Below are positions 7,930 through 15,892 of a stretch of DNA of 64,000 nucleotides, piece after piece. The notes below the pieces were generated by a model, which saw only the letters and a program-made list of their open reading frames with translations, did no database searches and was not told the DNA's origin. Every line of letters begins with the position of its first letter. Within the stretch, counting starts at the first letter, position 1. The position numbers and the translations under genes were made by a program. Source of the DNA: Nocardioides cynanchi. GTDB lineage: Bacteria; Actinomycetota; Actinomycetes; Propionibacteriales; Nocardioidaceae. The stretch is from the NCBI RefSeq assembly GCF_008761635.1, contig NZ_CP044344.1, positions 1,674,001 to 1,738,000 on the forward strand, read 5' to 3'.

Positions 7930-9090
7930 ATGGACTTCGGCCTGGACGACGAGCAGCGCGCGATCGTCGACACGGTACGCACGTTCGTCACGCGGGAGCT
8001 CTACCCCCACGAGGAGGCGGTGGAGCGGGCCGGCGACGTGCCACCGGAGCTGGTCACCCAGATCCGGACCAGGGCGATCGCGGCCGGGCTGCACGCCGCG
8101 AACATGCCCGAGGAGCTCGGCGGCGGCGGGCTCGACGCCGTCGCGATGACCCTCGCCGAGGGCGAGCTCGGCAAGGCCAGCTACGCCCTGCAGTGGCTGG
8201 TCGCCAGGCCCAGCAACATCCTGCTCGCGTGCGAGGGCGACCAGCGTGAGCGCTACCTCCTGCCGGCCGTCCGCGGCGAGCGCTACGACTGCTTGGCGAT
8301 GAGCGAGCCGGGGGCGGGCTCCGACGTCCGCTCGATGACCACCCGAGCGGTCCGCGACGGCGACGACTACGTGGTCGACGGCACCAAGCACTTCATCAGC
8401 CATGCCGACAAGTCCGACTTCGTGGTGCTGTTCGCCGCGACCGGGACCGAGGAGGTCCGCGGCCGGTCGGTGAACCTGATCACCGGCTTCCTGGTGGACC
8501 TCGACACTCCCGGCCTGACCGTGCGTCCCGGCCCGGACAGCGTCTCGCACCGCGGCTACCACCACAGCGAGCTGGTCTTCGACGGCTGCCGGATCCCCGC
8601 GGCCAACCGGCTCGGCGAGGAGGGTCACGGCTTCGACCTGATGGGTCAGTGGCTCGGCGCCAGCAGGCTGACGGTCGCTGCGACCAGCGTCGGGCGGGCC
8701 CGGCGGGTGCTGGAGATGACGCTGCGGTGGGCCGCGGACCGCGAGCAGTTCGGCCAGCCGATCGGGCGCTTCCAGGGCGTCGGGTTCCAGCTCGCGGACA
8801 TGGCGACCGAGCTCGAGGCCGCCGGGCTGCTGACGATGCGGGCCGCGTGGAAGCTGGACCGGGGGACGATGACCGACCAGGACGCGGCCATGGCGAAGGT
8901 CTTCGCCTCCGAGGCGCTGGGCCGGATCACCGACGCCGCCCTCCAGATCCACGGTGGCATGGGCCTGATGACCGAGCTGCCGATCGAGCGCTTCTGGCGC
9001 GACGCGCGCGTGGAACGGATCTGGGACGGCACCAGCGAGATCCAGCGCCACATCATCAGCCGCGCCCTCCTGCGCCCACTGGGCGGCTGA
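7930..9090 (+). CDS. Acyl-CoA dehydrogenase (candidate gamma-butyrobetainyl-CoA dehydrogenase)
   Basis: A 386-residue FAD enzyme with full family architecture: helical N-terminal domain, central beta domain (CLAMSEPGAGSDVRSM near 120-135, then GTKHFISHAD) and C-terminal four-helix domain (ADREQFGQPIGRFQ, QIHGGMGLMTELPIERFWRDAR). The usual catalytic glutamate of the YEGT-type motif is aspartate here (Asp366, in IWDGTSEIQ). By context it would oxidise gamma-butyrobetainyl-CoA to crotonobetainyl-CoA, the reverse of E. coli CaiA, feeding the CaiD-like hydratase at 11200. It needs an electron-transfer flavoprotein, not encoded in the window. It begins 9 bases after thioesterase 2, with a GGGAG ribosome site. 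Confidence 0.78.
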   Translation: MDFGLDDEQRAIVDTVRTFVTRELYPHEEAVERAGDVPPELVTQIRTRAIAAGLHAANMPEELGGGGLDAVAMTLAEGELGKASYALQWLVARPSNILLACEGDQRERYLLPAVRGERYDCLAMSEPGAGSDVRSMTTRAVRDGDDYVVDGTKHFISHADKSDFVVLFAATGTEEVRGRSVNLITGFLVDLDTPGLTVRPGPDSVSHRGYHHSELVFDGCRIPAANRLGEEGHGFDLMGQWLGASRLTVAATSVGRARRVLEMTLRWAADREQFGQPIGRFQGVGFQLADMATELEAAGLLTMRAAWKLDRGTMTDQDAAMAKVFASEALGRITDAALQIHGGMGLMTELPIERFWRDARVERIWDGTSEIQRHIISRALLRPLGG

Positions 9091-9096
9091 CGCCGG

Positions 9097-11172
9097 GTGG
9101 CCGAGAACCTCCGCACCCCTCTCCAACGTCTGCTCGACCCCCGCACGGTGGCCGTGATCGGCGGGCGCCCGGCCGAGGTCGCCGTCGAGCAGTGCCGGGC
9201 GATCGGCTACACCGGTGAGATCTGGCCGGTCCACCCCGGCCGCGAGCGGCTGGGTGGGATCGCCTGCTTCCCCGACCTCGCGGCGCTGCCCGGCGTGCCG
9301 GACGCGGCGTTCGTGGCGGTGAACCGCGAGCGCACCGTCGAGGTGGTCGGCGAGCTGGCCCGGCTCGGTGTCGGCGGCGTGGTCTGCCACGCGTCGGGGT
9401 ACGCCGAGGACGGCGAGGAGGGCGCGCGGCTCGAGCGGGACCTGGTCACCGCGGCCGGAGGCCTTGCCCTGATCGGGCCCAACTGCCTGGGCCTGGTCAA
9501 CTACCTCGACGGCGTGGCCCTGTGGCCGGAGCAGCACGGTGGGGTCCGGGTCGAGCGCGGGGTCGCCCTGATCGCCCAGAGCGGCAACATCGCGGAGAAC
9601 CTCACCATGCACCGACGATCGCTCCCGATCGCGGCCCTCGTCACCATCGGCAACGGGGCCGTGACCGGCGTCGTGGACCTGGTCGAGGCGATGCTCGACG
9701 ACCCACGGGTCACCGCGATCGGCCTGTGCCTGGAGGAGATCCCGGAGGTTGCGGCCTTCTCGCGGGTGGCGATCGAGGCGCTGCGTCGGCGGGTGCCGGT
9801 CGTTGCCCTGAAGTCCGGCTCCTCCGAGCTCGGGGCCCAGGTCACACTGAGCCACACCAGCTCCCTGGCCGACTCCGACGTACTGGTCGACGCACTCCTC
9901 GCGCGGCTCGGGATCGCCCGGGTCCACGACGTGGAGACCTTCCTGGAGACCCTCAAGCTCCTCCACGTCCACGGCGCCCGGCCCGGTACGACGATCGCGT
10001 CGGCGAGCTGCTCGGGCGGCGAGGCCGCGCTGCTCGCCGACCTGGCGCACCAGACCGGGCTCACCATGCCGGCGCTGCCCGATGCCGTGCGGGCGCGCCT
10101 GCACCACGTGCTCGGGGACCGGGTCTCGGTCCGCAACCCGCTCGACTACCACACCTACATCTGGGGCGACGCCGACCGGCTGACCGAGTGCTTCACGGCG
10201 TTGCTCGGCGCCGGTCTCGACCAGCACCTGCTGATGCTCGACTTCCCGCGCAGTGACCGCTGCGACGTCGGTGAGTTCGAGACCACCGTCGCGGCCTGGC
10301 AGGCCGCCCATCGCGCGACCGGCGCGCGCACGTGCGTGGTGTCCTCGCTGCCCGAGTCGATGCCCGAGGACCTCGGTCGGCGACTGCTCGATGCGGGGAT
10401 CGCCCCGATGCAGGGGATCAGCAGCGCCCTCACCGCGATCGCCCTGGCGGCCCGGGTCGGTGAGGCGCAGGAGACGGTCGACACGATCGTGCCGCTGCCC
10501 ACAGTCGGTCCGCTCGAGGTCGGGCCCGACGGCGACACCGCCTGGGACGAGGCACGCGCCAAGGCTGCGCTGACGTCGTACGGGCTGAGCGTTCCGGCCT
10601 CGGCGGTCACCGACGACCTGGAGGAGCTGCCCGCCCTGGCCACCGGGCTCGGCTACCCGGTGGTGCTCAAGGCGCTCTCGCCCGGCCTGGCCCACAAGTC
10701 CGACGTGGGCGGCGTGGTGGTCGGCCTGGACTCCGAGGACGCGGTGCGACGCGCAGCCGTCGGGCTCGCCCGGGTCGCCGACCGCTTCCTGGTGGAACGG
10801 ATGGTGCCCGGCGCCCTGATCGAGCTCCTGGTCGGCGTGCAGCGCGACCCTCGACTCGGTCTGGGTCTGACCGTGGGCGCGGGCGGCGTGCTGGTGGAGC
10901 TCGTCGACGACACCGCGACGCTGCTGCTGCCCGCGACCCGCCCCCAGATCCGCGCCGCGCTGACCTGCCTGCGGATCGGTCCGCTGCTCACCGGCCATCG
11001 TGGTCGGGTCGCGGACCTGGCCGCGGCGGTCGAAGCCATCGAGGCGATCGCGGCCTTCGCCATCGACCACGCCGACCGGCTGGTCGAGGTCGAGGTCAAC
11101 CCCTTGCTCGTGCTCGCGGAGGGGGCGGTGGCGGTGGACGCGCTGATCCGCTTGGCTGGCCCGGTCGGCTGA
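9097..11172 (+). CDS. ADP-forming acyl-CoA synthetase (acetate-CoA ligase type), fused alpha-beta form
   Basis: A 691-residue protein with the NDP-forming acyl-CoA synthetase layout: CoA-binding Rossmann domain (about 10-130), ligase-CoA domains (about 140-460; IAQSGNIAEN; phospho-relay His253 in SHTSSLADSD) and C-terminal ATP-grasp (about 475-685; KALSPGLAHKSDVGGVV). Such enzymes join CoA to carboxylic acids with ATP, giving ADP and Pi. Here it probably activates gamma-butyrobetaine or crotonobetaine, replacing the AMP-forming ligase CaiC and CoA-transferase CaiB of enterobacteria; no homologue of either is present. GTG 9097 lies 6 bases after the dehydrogenase stop. Substrate is inferred from the operon only. 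Confidence 0.75.
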   Translation: MAENLRTPLQRLLDPRTVAVIGGRPAEVAVEQCRAIGYTGEIWPVHPGRERLGGIACFPDLAALPGVPDAAFVAVNRERTVEVVGELARLGVGGVVCHASGYAEDGEEGARLERDLVTAAGGLALIGPNCLGLVNYLDGVALWPEQHGGVRVERGVALIAQSGNIAENLTMHRRSLPIAALVTIGNGAVTGVVDLVEAMLDDPRVTAIGLCLEEIPEVAAFSRVAIEALRRRVPVVALKSGSSELGAQVTLSHTSSLADSDVLVDALLARLGIARVHDVETFLETLKLLHVHGARPGTTIASASCSGGEAALLADLAHQTGLTMPALPDAVRARLHHVLGDRVSVRNPLDYHTYIWGDADRLTECFTALLGAGLDQHLLMLDFPRSDRCDVGEFETTVAAWQAAHRATGARTCVVSSLPESMPEDLGRRLLDAGIAPMQGISSALTAIALAARVGEAQETVDTIVPLPTVGPLEVGPDGDTAWDEARAKAALTSYGLSVPASAVTDDLEELPALATGLGYPVVLKALSPGLAHKSDVGGVVVGLDSEDAVRRAAVGLARVADRFLVERMVPGALIELLVGVQRDPRLGLGLTVGAGGVLVELVDDTATLLLPATRPQIRAALTCLRIGPLLTGHRGRVADLAAAVEAIEAIAAFAIDHADRLVEVEVNPLLVLAEGAVAVDALIRLAGPVG

Positions 11173-11199
11173 CCGGACGACCCGAAGGAGCTGCTGGGC

Positions 11200-11982
11200 A
11201 TGGTGGACGTACGTACCGAGGTGCTCGACGGCGTGCTGGTCGTCACCCTGGACCGGCCCAGCGCCAACGCCGTCGACGTGGCGACCAGCCACGCGCTCCA
11301 CGACGCCTTCACCCGGCTGGAGCGCGACCCGGACCTGCGCGTGGGGGTGGTGACCGGCGCGGGCGACCGCTTCTTCTGTGCCGGCTGGGACCTCAAGGCC
11401 GCGGCGGCGGGCGAGGCCGTGGACGCCGATCACGGACCCGGCGGCTTCGCCGGCCTGACCGAGCTCTTCGGCCGGACCAAGCCGGTGATCGCCGCGGTCA
11501 ACGGGCTGGCCCTGGGCGGGGGGCTGGAGCTGGCGCTGGCCGCCGACCTGATGGTGGTGGCCGAGCACGCCCAGCTCGGCCTGCCCGAGGTACGGGTCGG
11601 GCTGGTGGCCGACGCGGGCGGACTCCTGCGGCTCCCGCGTCGTCTCCCGGAGGCGATCGCCCGCGAGCTGTTGCTGACCGGGCGCCGGATGACGGCCGCC
11701 GAGGCGGGTCGCTGGGGACTGGCCAACCGGATCGTCGACTCGGCCGAGCTGATGGACACGGCCTTGGCGCTGGCGGCCGAGATCACCGCCGGCGCGCCCC
11801 TGGCGGTCGCGGCGATCCAGGAGATCCTGGCCGCCACCGCCGGGCTCGACGTCCGCGAGGGCTACGCCCGGCTGCGGGCCGGCGACCTCACGTCGTACAC
11901 CCGGATGCAGCGGTCGGAGGACGCCGTCGAGGGACCGCGCGCGTTCACCGAGAAGCGCGAACCGCGGTGGCGCGGCCGGTAG
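11200..11982 (+). CDS. caiD: Crotonobetainyl-CoA hydratase, CaiD-like (enoyl-CoA hydratase family)
   Basis: A 260-residue crotonase. Oxyanion-hole segments (GAGDRFFCAGWDLKA; NGLALGGGLELALAADLMV) and both catalytic glutamates are present (Glu110 in GLELAL, Glu130 in LPEVRVG). Beyond the general family, the stretch LRLPRRLPEAIARELLLTGRRM and the C-terminal SEDAVEGPRAFTEKREP closely match E. coli CaiD as I remember it (SEDAIEGPLAFAEKRDP...KGR), in length as well. Reaction: crotonobetainyl-CoA + water to L-carnitinyl-CoA. A good AAGGAG site (11185-11190) precedes ATG 11200, and it is the last gene of the operon. It is the strongest evidence that the operon handles betaine-type CoA esters. Confidence 0.8.
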   Translation: MVDVRTEVLDGVLVVTLDRPSANAVDVATSHALHDAFTRLERDPDLRVGVVTGAGDRFFCAGWDLKAAAAGEAVDADHGPGGFAGLTELFGRTKPVIAAVNGLALGGGLELALAADLMVVAEHAQLGLPEVRVGLVADAGGLLRLPRRLPEAIARELLLTGRRMTAAEAGRWGLANRIVDSAELMDTALALAAEITAGAPLAVAAIQEILAATAGLDVREGYARLRAGDLTSYTRMQRSEDAVEGPRAFTEKREPRWRGR

Positions 11983-11984
11983 CC

Positions 11985-12953
11985 CTAGCCGGAGACGACG
12001 ACCTCGACGCCGGCGACGCGGGGCTCGCCGGCGCGCACGATGACGACGCCGGTGAGCAGCAACAGGCCGCCACCGAGCTGGAGCAGCCCCGGCAGCTGGC
12101 CGAGCAGGAGCCACGCGAAGACCACGCTGAACAGCACCTCGAGCAGGGCCGCGAACGACGCGACCCGGGCACCGAGGGCGCGGCTGGCCAGGATGCCGGA
12201 GACGTAGGACACCGCGGCGGTGAACACACCGAGCGCCAGCACCGGCAGCCACCACGGCACGTCCACGCCGTTGTACGTCGCGTCCCCGGCCGTGGCGGAC
12301 AGGTCGACCAGCCCGACGGCGCCGGCCAGCCCCAGGGCGACGGTGCCGACGACGAGGCCGCCGGCCGCGAGCACGATCGGGGGCAGGCCGTTGTCCTCGC
12401 CCGCCGAGACCACGAAGAAGAACGCACAGCCGACCATGCCGCCCAGCGCCCAGAGCACGCCGATCCCGTCCACCGAGCCGACCGAGAACACGTCGAGCAC
12501 CAGCAGCAGCCCGGCGATGGCCACCGCGGCCCCGGTCAGGGTGACCCGCCCGGGCCGCTGGCCGTGCCGGGCCCAGAGCCAGCCGATCACCGCGACCGGC
12601 GCGGCGTACTCGACCAGGATCGCCACCGCCACCGGGAGCCGGGCGACGGCGTTGAAGTAGGAGAACTGGCAGCCGGCGACGGCGACCAGGCCGAAGGCCA
12701 GCAGGAAGCCGGCGTTGCTGCGGAGCAGGTGCCAGCGACCCCTCAGCGCGACCAGGGCCGGCCCGGACAGGGCCAGGGCGCCGACACCGATCCGGCAGAG
12801 CACCAGGGCGCCCGGCGACCAGCCCGCGTCGAGCAGGCCGGCGGCCAGGGCACCGGAGAGCCCGAACGAGGCCGCCGCGACCACGGCGAAGGCCAGGCCC
12901 GCGCCGGTACGGCGCTGACGCGTGACCTGCTGGTCATGGGTCAACGTCGTCAT
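11985..12953 (-). CDS. EamA-family (DMT superfamily) transporter
   Basis: A 322-residue membrane protein with ten predicted hydrophobic segments in two repeated EamA halves (about 20-155 and 165-300). Features include an early FGLSGALAAGLLDAGWSP loop, PVAVAILVEYAAPV in the first half and ILASRALGARVASFAALLEVLFSVVFAWLLLGQLP in the second. The family exports amino acids and other metabolites (RhtA/YdcZ relatives); the substrate is unknown. ATG 12953 follows a good promoter and would be translated nearly leaderless. The divergent neighbour encodes a CGNR-type regulator, which may control it. The gene ends 2 bases from the end of caiD on the other strand and belongs to a different unit. Confidence 0.88.
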   Translation of the reverse strand: MTTLTHDQQVTRQRRTGAGLAFAVVAAASFGLSGALAAGLLDAGWSPGALVLCRIGVGALALSGPALVALRGRWHLLRSNAGFLLAFGLVAVAGCQFSYFNAVARLPVAVAILVEYAAPVAVIGWLWARHGQRPGRVTLTGAAVAIAGLLLVLDVFSVGSVDGIGVLWALGGMVGCAFFFVVSAGEDNGLPPIVLAAGGLVVGTVALGLAGAVGLVDLSATAGDATYNGVDVPWWLPVLALGVFTAAVSYVSGILASRALGARVASFAALLEVLFSVVFAWLLLGQLPGLLQLGGGLLLLTGVVIVRAGEPRVAGVEVVVSG

Positions 12954-12961
12954 GGCAGATG

Positions 12962-12991
12962 ACGCTACGTGTGACTCGTGTAATCTGTCAA
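12962..12991. promoter_or_regulatory. Overlapping divergent promoters, both near-leaderless
   Basis: Minus strand: -35 TTGACA (complement of 12986-12991), 18-bp spacer and -10 TAGCGT (complement of 12962-12967), ending 8 bases before ATG 12953. Plus strand: -10-like TAATCT (12981-12986), 6 bases before GTG 12993. The promoters overlap, so a protein bound here would affect both genes. Confidence 0.6.
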
Positions 12992-12992
12992 C

Positions 12993-13523
12993 GTGCTTTT
13001 CACTCATGACGCGGAGATGTCACTGAAGGCCGCGGTCGCGCTGGCGAACTCCGCCCTCGAGCCGGACACCCTGACCACGGGCGAGGACCTCGAGCTCTTC
13101 CTCGACGAGTACGACAACACCGGAGCCCGGCGGGGCGACTCGGGAGAGCTGGAGGCCGTCCGCGAGCTGCGGCCCCGCCTGCGCACGCTGCTGACCAGCG
13201 ACCGCGACACCGCCGCCACGCTCGTCAACGAGCTCCTCGCCGAGACGCACGCCCTCCCCCAGCTCGCGCGTCACTCGGGTTACGACTGGCACATCCACGC
13301 CGTCGCCATGGACGCCCCCGTCGCCACCCGGATCGCGGTCGAGACCGCGATGGCGATGGTCGACGTGATCCGGGCCGACGAGATGTCGCGCCTCGACGTC
13401 TGCGCCGACCCCGACTGCGACGGGGTCGTGCTCGACCTCTCCCGCAACCGCTCCCGCCGCTTCTGCAGTACGACGTGCGGCAACCGGGCCGCGGTCGCGG
13501 CCTACCGCGCCCGCCAGCGCTGA
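12993..13523 (+). CDS. CGNR zinc-finger / ABATE-domain putative transcriptional regulator
   Basis: A 176-residue protein of the DUF1470/ABATE family. The N-terminal region (about 15-125, with LELFLDEYDNT and LVNELLAETHALPQL) is the stress-induced ABATE domain. The C-terminal CGNR finger has the ligand pattern CADPDCDGVVLD...RRFCSTTCGNRAAVAAYR (about 137-172). Most members are thought to bind DNA and regulate a neighbour, often a transporter. Here the divergent EamA transporter shares its promoter region. GTG 12993 is preceded 6 bases upstream by TAATCT, suggesting a leaderless message; a later in-frame ATG at 13017 is possible but has no better signal. Confidence 0.85.
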   Translation: MLFTHDAEMSLKAAVALANSALEPDTLTTGEDLELFLDEYDNTGARRGDSGELEAVRELRPRLRTLLTSDRDTAATLVNELLAETHALPQLARHSGYDWHIHAVAMDAPVATRIAVETAMAMVDVIRADEMSRLDVCADPDCDGVVLDLSRNRSRRFCSTTCGNRAAVAAYRARQR

Positions 13524-13570
13524 CCCCCCACCTCGCCCTCGGGGCGTGAGGGTCGACCCGCCAGTGCTGC

Positions 13571-14437
13571 TCAGCTCTCCGCCGGCTCCGCAGCCCGGAA
13601 CACCCAGCGCAAGGCGTCGGGCAGCAGGACCCCGAGGTGGTTGGGGCTGTGGCCGCCGTCCCCCAGCACCAGGCGGACGTCGTACTCCGCCTCGGCCAGC
13701 GCCGCGGCGACCCGGAGGTTCTCGGCCAGCCAGTTCCCCTCCGGCTCGTTCCAGCCGAGGTCGCGGTGACCGGCCTGCATGAAGACGCGCAGCGGCTTGC
13801 GCGGCGACACGGGGATCAGCGCGGGATAGGGGTTCCCGCCGGGCATCTGCGCGAAGCTGGACAGGGAGCAGATGACGCGGCCGAAGACGTCCGGGCGCAG
13901 CCACGCCGCGGTGAAGGCGCAGTTGCCGCCGCTGCTGCCGCCGCAGACGCCGCGTCGGGCCGGATCGTCGGTGATCGACCAGCGCCCGGTGACCTCGGGG
14001 AGGATCTCCTCGACCAGGAAAGTGATGTAGCGCTCGTCGAAGGCGTCGTACTCGGCGTTGCGGTTCTTGCGTTCGTCGGGGTCGGTGCGGTCGGCGAAGA
14101 CGCCCGGGTCCACGAACACGGCGATCGTGACCGGCAGGTCACCACGATGGATCAGGTTGTCCAGCACGACCGCGCCGCGTACCTCTCCGTCGGGGTCGAG
14201 GTACCACTCTCCGTCCTGGAAGACGATCAGCGACGCCGGCTCGCCCGGGTCGTACTGCGCCGGCACGTACACCCAGACCCGGCGCGACGTACCGGGATAG
14301 ACGCTGCTCGCGTTCCACTCGAGCTCGGTGATGCTGCCAGTCGGCACGCCGTCCTGGACGGTCGAGTCGGGACCGTGCAGGTAGCGGACGTCCGACTGGT
14401 CGAGCGGGAGCGGGCTGAAGGGGATCTCCGAGGTCAT
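13571..14437 (-). CDS. Esterase of the enterochelin esterase (Fes/esterase D) family
   Basis: A 288-residue alpha/beta hydrolase. It has an N-terminal beta-rich part (RVWVYVPAQYDPGEPASLIVFQDGEWY), a GxSxG-type nucleophile elbow reading CGGSSGGNCAFTAAW in the middle and a C-terminal catalytic histidine in DGGHSPNHLG. This is the PF00756 layout shared by enterochelin esterases and mycolyltransferase-like proteins. No signal peptide is visible, so it is probably cytoplasmic. ATG 14437 was chosen because the longer reading frame upstream lacks similarity to the fold. No siderophore genes lie nearby, so the substrate is open; a ferric-siderophore or other ester is possible. Confidence 0.85.
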   Translation of the reverse strand: MTSEIPFSPLPLDQSDVRYLHGPDSTVQDGVPTGSITELEWNASSVYPGTSRRVWVYVPAQYDPGEPASLIVFQDGEWYLDPDGEVRGAVVLDNLIHRGDLPVTIAVFVDPGVFADRTDPDERKNRNAEYDAFDERYITFLVEEILPEVTGRWSITDDPARRGVCGGSSGGNCAFTAAWLRPDVFGRVICSLSSFAQMPGGNPYPALIPVSPRKPLRVFMQAGHRDLGWNEPEGNWLAENLRVAAALAEAEYDVRLVLGDGGHSPNHLGVLLPDALRWVFRAAEPAES

Positions 14438-14501
14438 CCTCCGCAACCTAACAATCCGAGCCGTCGTCCCAGCACCGAGGCCACGAGTGAGGAGGGTCCG
14501 G

Positions 14502-15038
14502 ATGCGGTGGCGTTCTCCGTGCTGGCTCCTCGCCGTCGCGGCACTCGCGGCGTGCAGCAGCGCCGCCTCGGTCGAGCCGTCCGGCCACCCGCCGGGCACG
14601 GCGGCGTCCGTCACGACGCCGTCCAGCCGACCGACCTCTCGGGCAGTCGTGGAGCACAGGATGCGGGGCACCAACGGGGACGACGTGCTGATCGGGACGG
14701 CGGGCCGCGACGTCATCGACGGGTTGCGCGGCACCGACGTCATCCGCGGCGGGCCGGGCGCCGACGAGCTGAGGGACTACTCCGGCGTCGGCACCGGCCG
14801 GAAGCTCGACACCACCGTCGATGCCTTCCACGGCGGCCCGGGTGACGACGTGATCTACGCCAGCCATCACGACCGCGTGGACGCCGGGCCTGGGAACGAC
14901 ACCGTCTACGCGGACTACCTCGTGCCCGGCGTCGTGATCGCCTGCGGTCCGGGCCGCGACGTGGTGATCACCAACGACGTGTTCCCGGGGATCGTGCTGA
15001 AGGGGTGCGAGAGGCTCCGCGTCCAGTACGCCGGCTGA
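14502..15038 (+). CDS. Small lipoprotein with RTX-like calcium-binding repeats
   Basis: A 178-residue protein with a lipoprotein signal (lipobox LAAC, residues 15-18), a Ser/Thr/Pro linker, then degenerate RTX nonapeptides: GTNGDDVLIGTAGRDVIDGLRGTDVIRGGPGADEL and, later, GGPGDDVIYASHHDRVDAGPGNDTV. Such repeats fold into calcium-loaded beta-rolls outside the cell. Two cysteines near the end (ACGPGRD, KGCERL) may form a disulphide. A GGAGGG site at 14491-14496, 5 bases before ATG 14502, decides the start over the in-frame GTG at 14487. It stands alone between oppositely oriented genes. Function unknown; too short for a toxin or protease. Confidence 0.8.
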   Translation: MRWRSPCWLLAVAALAACSSAASVEPSGHPPGTAASVTTPSSRPTSRAVVEHRMRGTNGDDVLIGTAGRDVIDGLRGTDVIRGGPGADELRDYSGVGTGRKLDTTVDAFHGGPGDDVIYASHHDRVDAGPGNDTVYADYLVPGVVIACGPGRDVVITNDVFPGIVLKGCERLRVQYAG

Positions 15039-15063
15039 CCGCCGGCGATCCAGGACCGACTCG

Positions 15064-15855
15064 CTAGCCTCCCTCGACGAACCGCCGCAGCACCTCCAGG
15101 AACACCCCGGGCTGCTCGGAGTGGACCCAGTGGCCGGCGTCCTTGATGCTCACCTTGCGGTTGCCGGGGAACCAGCGGTCCATGGCCTCGGCGTACTCCG
15201 GCTTCACGTAGCCCGACCTTGCGCCCGCCACCCACAGCACCGGACCGTCGTACGCCGGGAGGCCGGCGAGGGCGGCTTCCGGCCAGCCACCGATCTCCGG
15301 GAGCGCCCGGCCCAGCACCTCCAGGTTGACCTGCCACCGCCACCCGTCGCCGTCGCGGCGCAGGTTCGAGAGCAGGAAGGCCCGGACCGTCGGGTCGGGC
15401 ACGGCCGGCTCGAGGGCAGCGTCCGCGTCACCCCGCTGAGTCAGGGACGACAGGTCGAGGCCGCGCATCGCGGCGACGTAGCCCTCGAACTCGGTGAGGT
15501 GGTCGTAGGTCACCGGCGACACGTCGACCACACAGAGGCGCTCGACCAGCTCGGGGTGCCGCAGCGCCAGCACCATCGCCACCTTGCCACCGAGCGAGTG
15601 GCCGACCAGCGCAACGGGGTCGTCCTCGCTCAGCAGCCCGGCGACCCGGTCGGCGACCCGGAGGTAGTCGAAGTCCGGCTCCCAGCCCGAGTGGCCGTGG
15701 TGGGGCAGGTCCACCAGCAGCACCCGGTGCCGCTCCGCGAGCGCCTTGCCGACCTGCGTCCAGTTCCGCCCCTGCCCGAACAGGCCGTGCAGGAAGACCA
15801 CCCGGGAGCCGTGGTCGCCGATCGCTCGGGTGTACGGCGGGCCAGGCTCGGTCAC
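15064..15855 (-). CDS. Alpha/beta hydrolase, YbfF-like esterase
   Basis: A 263-residue alpha/beta hydrolase. It has the oxyanion HG motif (VFLHGLFGQGRNW), the Asp-rich strand VDLPHHGHS, the nucleophile elbow VGHSLGGKVAM near residue 85 and the C-terminal catalytic His in DAGHWVHSEQP. The sequence type matches short-chain acyl esterases of the YbfF/ABHD11 group rather than haloalkane dehalogenases. No signal peptide. It is alone on its strand, 24 bases from the convergent lipoprotein gene; no operon partner is evident. Substrate unknown. Confidence 0.85.
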   Translation of the reverse strand: MTEPGPPYTRAIGDHGSRVVFLHGLFGQGRNWTQVGKALAERHRVLLVDLPHHGHSGWEPDFDYLRVADRVAGLLSEDDPVALVGHSLGGKVAMVLALRHPELVERLCVVDVSPVTYDHLTEFEGYVAAMRGLDLSSLTQRGDADAALEPAVPDPTVRAFLLSNLRRDGDGWRWQVNLEVLGRALPEIGGWPEAALAGLPAYDGPVLWVAGARSGYVKPEYAEAMDRWFPGNRKVSIKDAGHWVHSEQPGVFLEVLRRFVEGG

Positions 15856-15892
15856 GCAGCCAGTCTTCCAGAGCCTCCGGCCGAGGCCGCGC

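Noticed and set aside
7627-12255. A 1542-codon open frame on the minus strand opposite the catabolic operon
   Set aside because: High GC content leaves few stop codons in antisense frames. The translation is low-complexity (Arg, Gly, His, Asp rich), has no domain, and covers seven well-supported genes.
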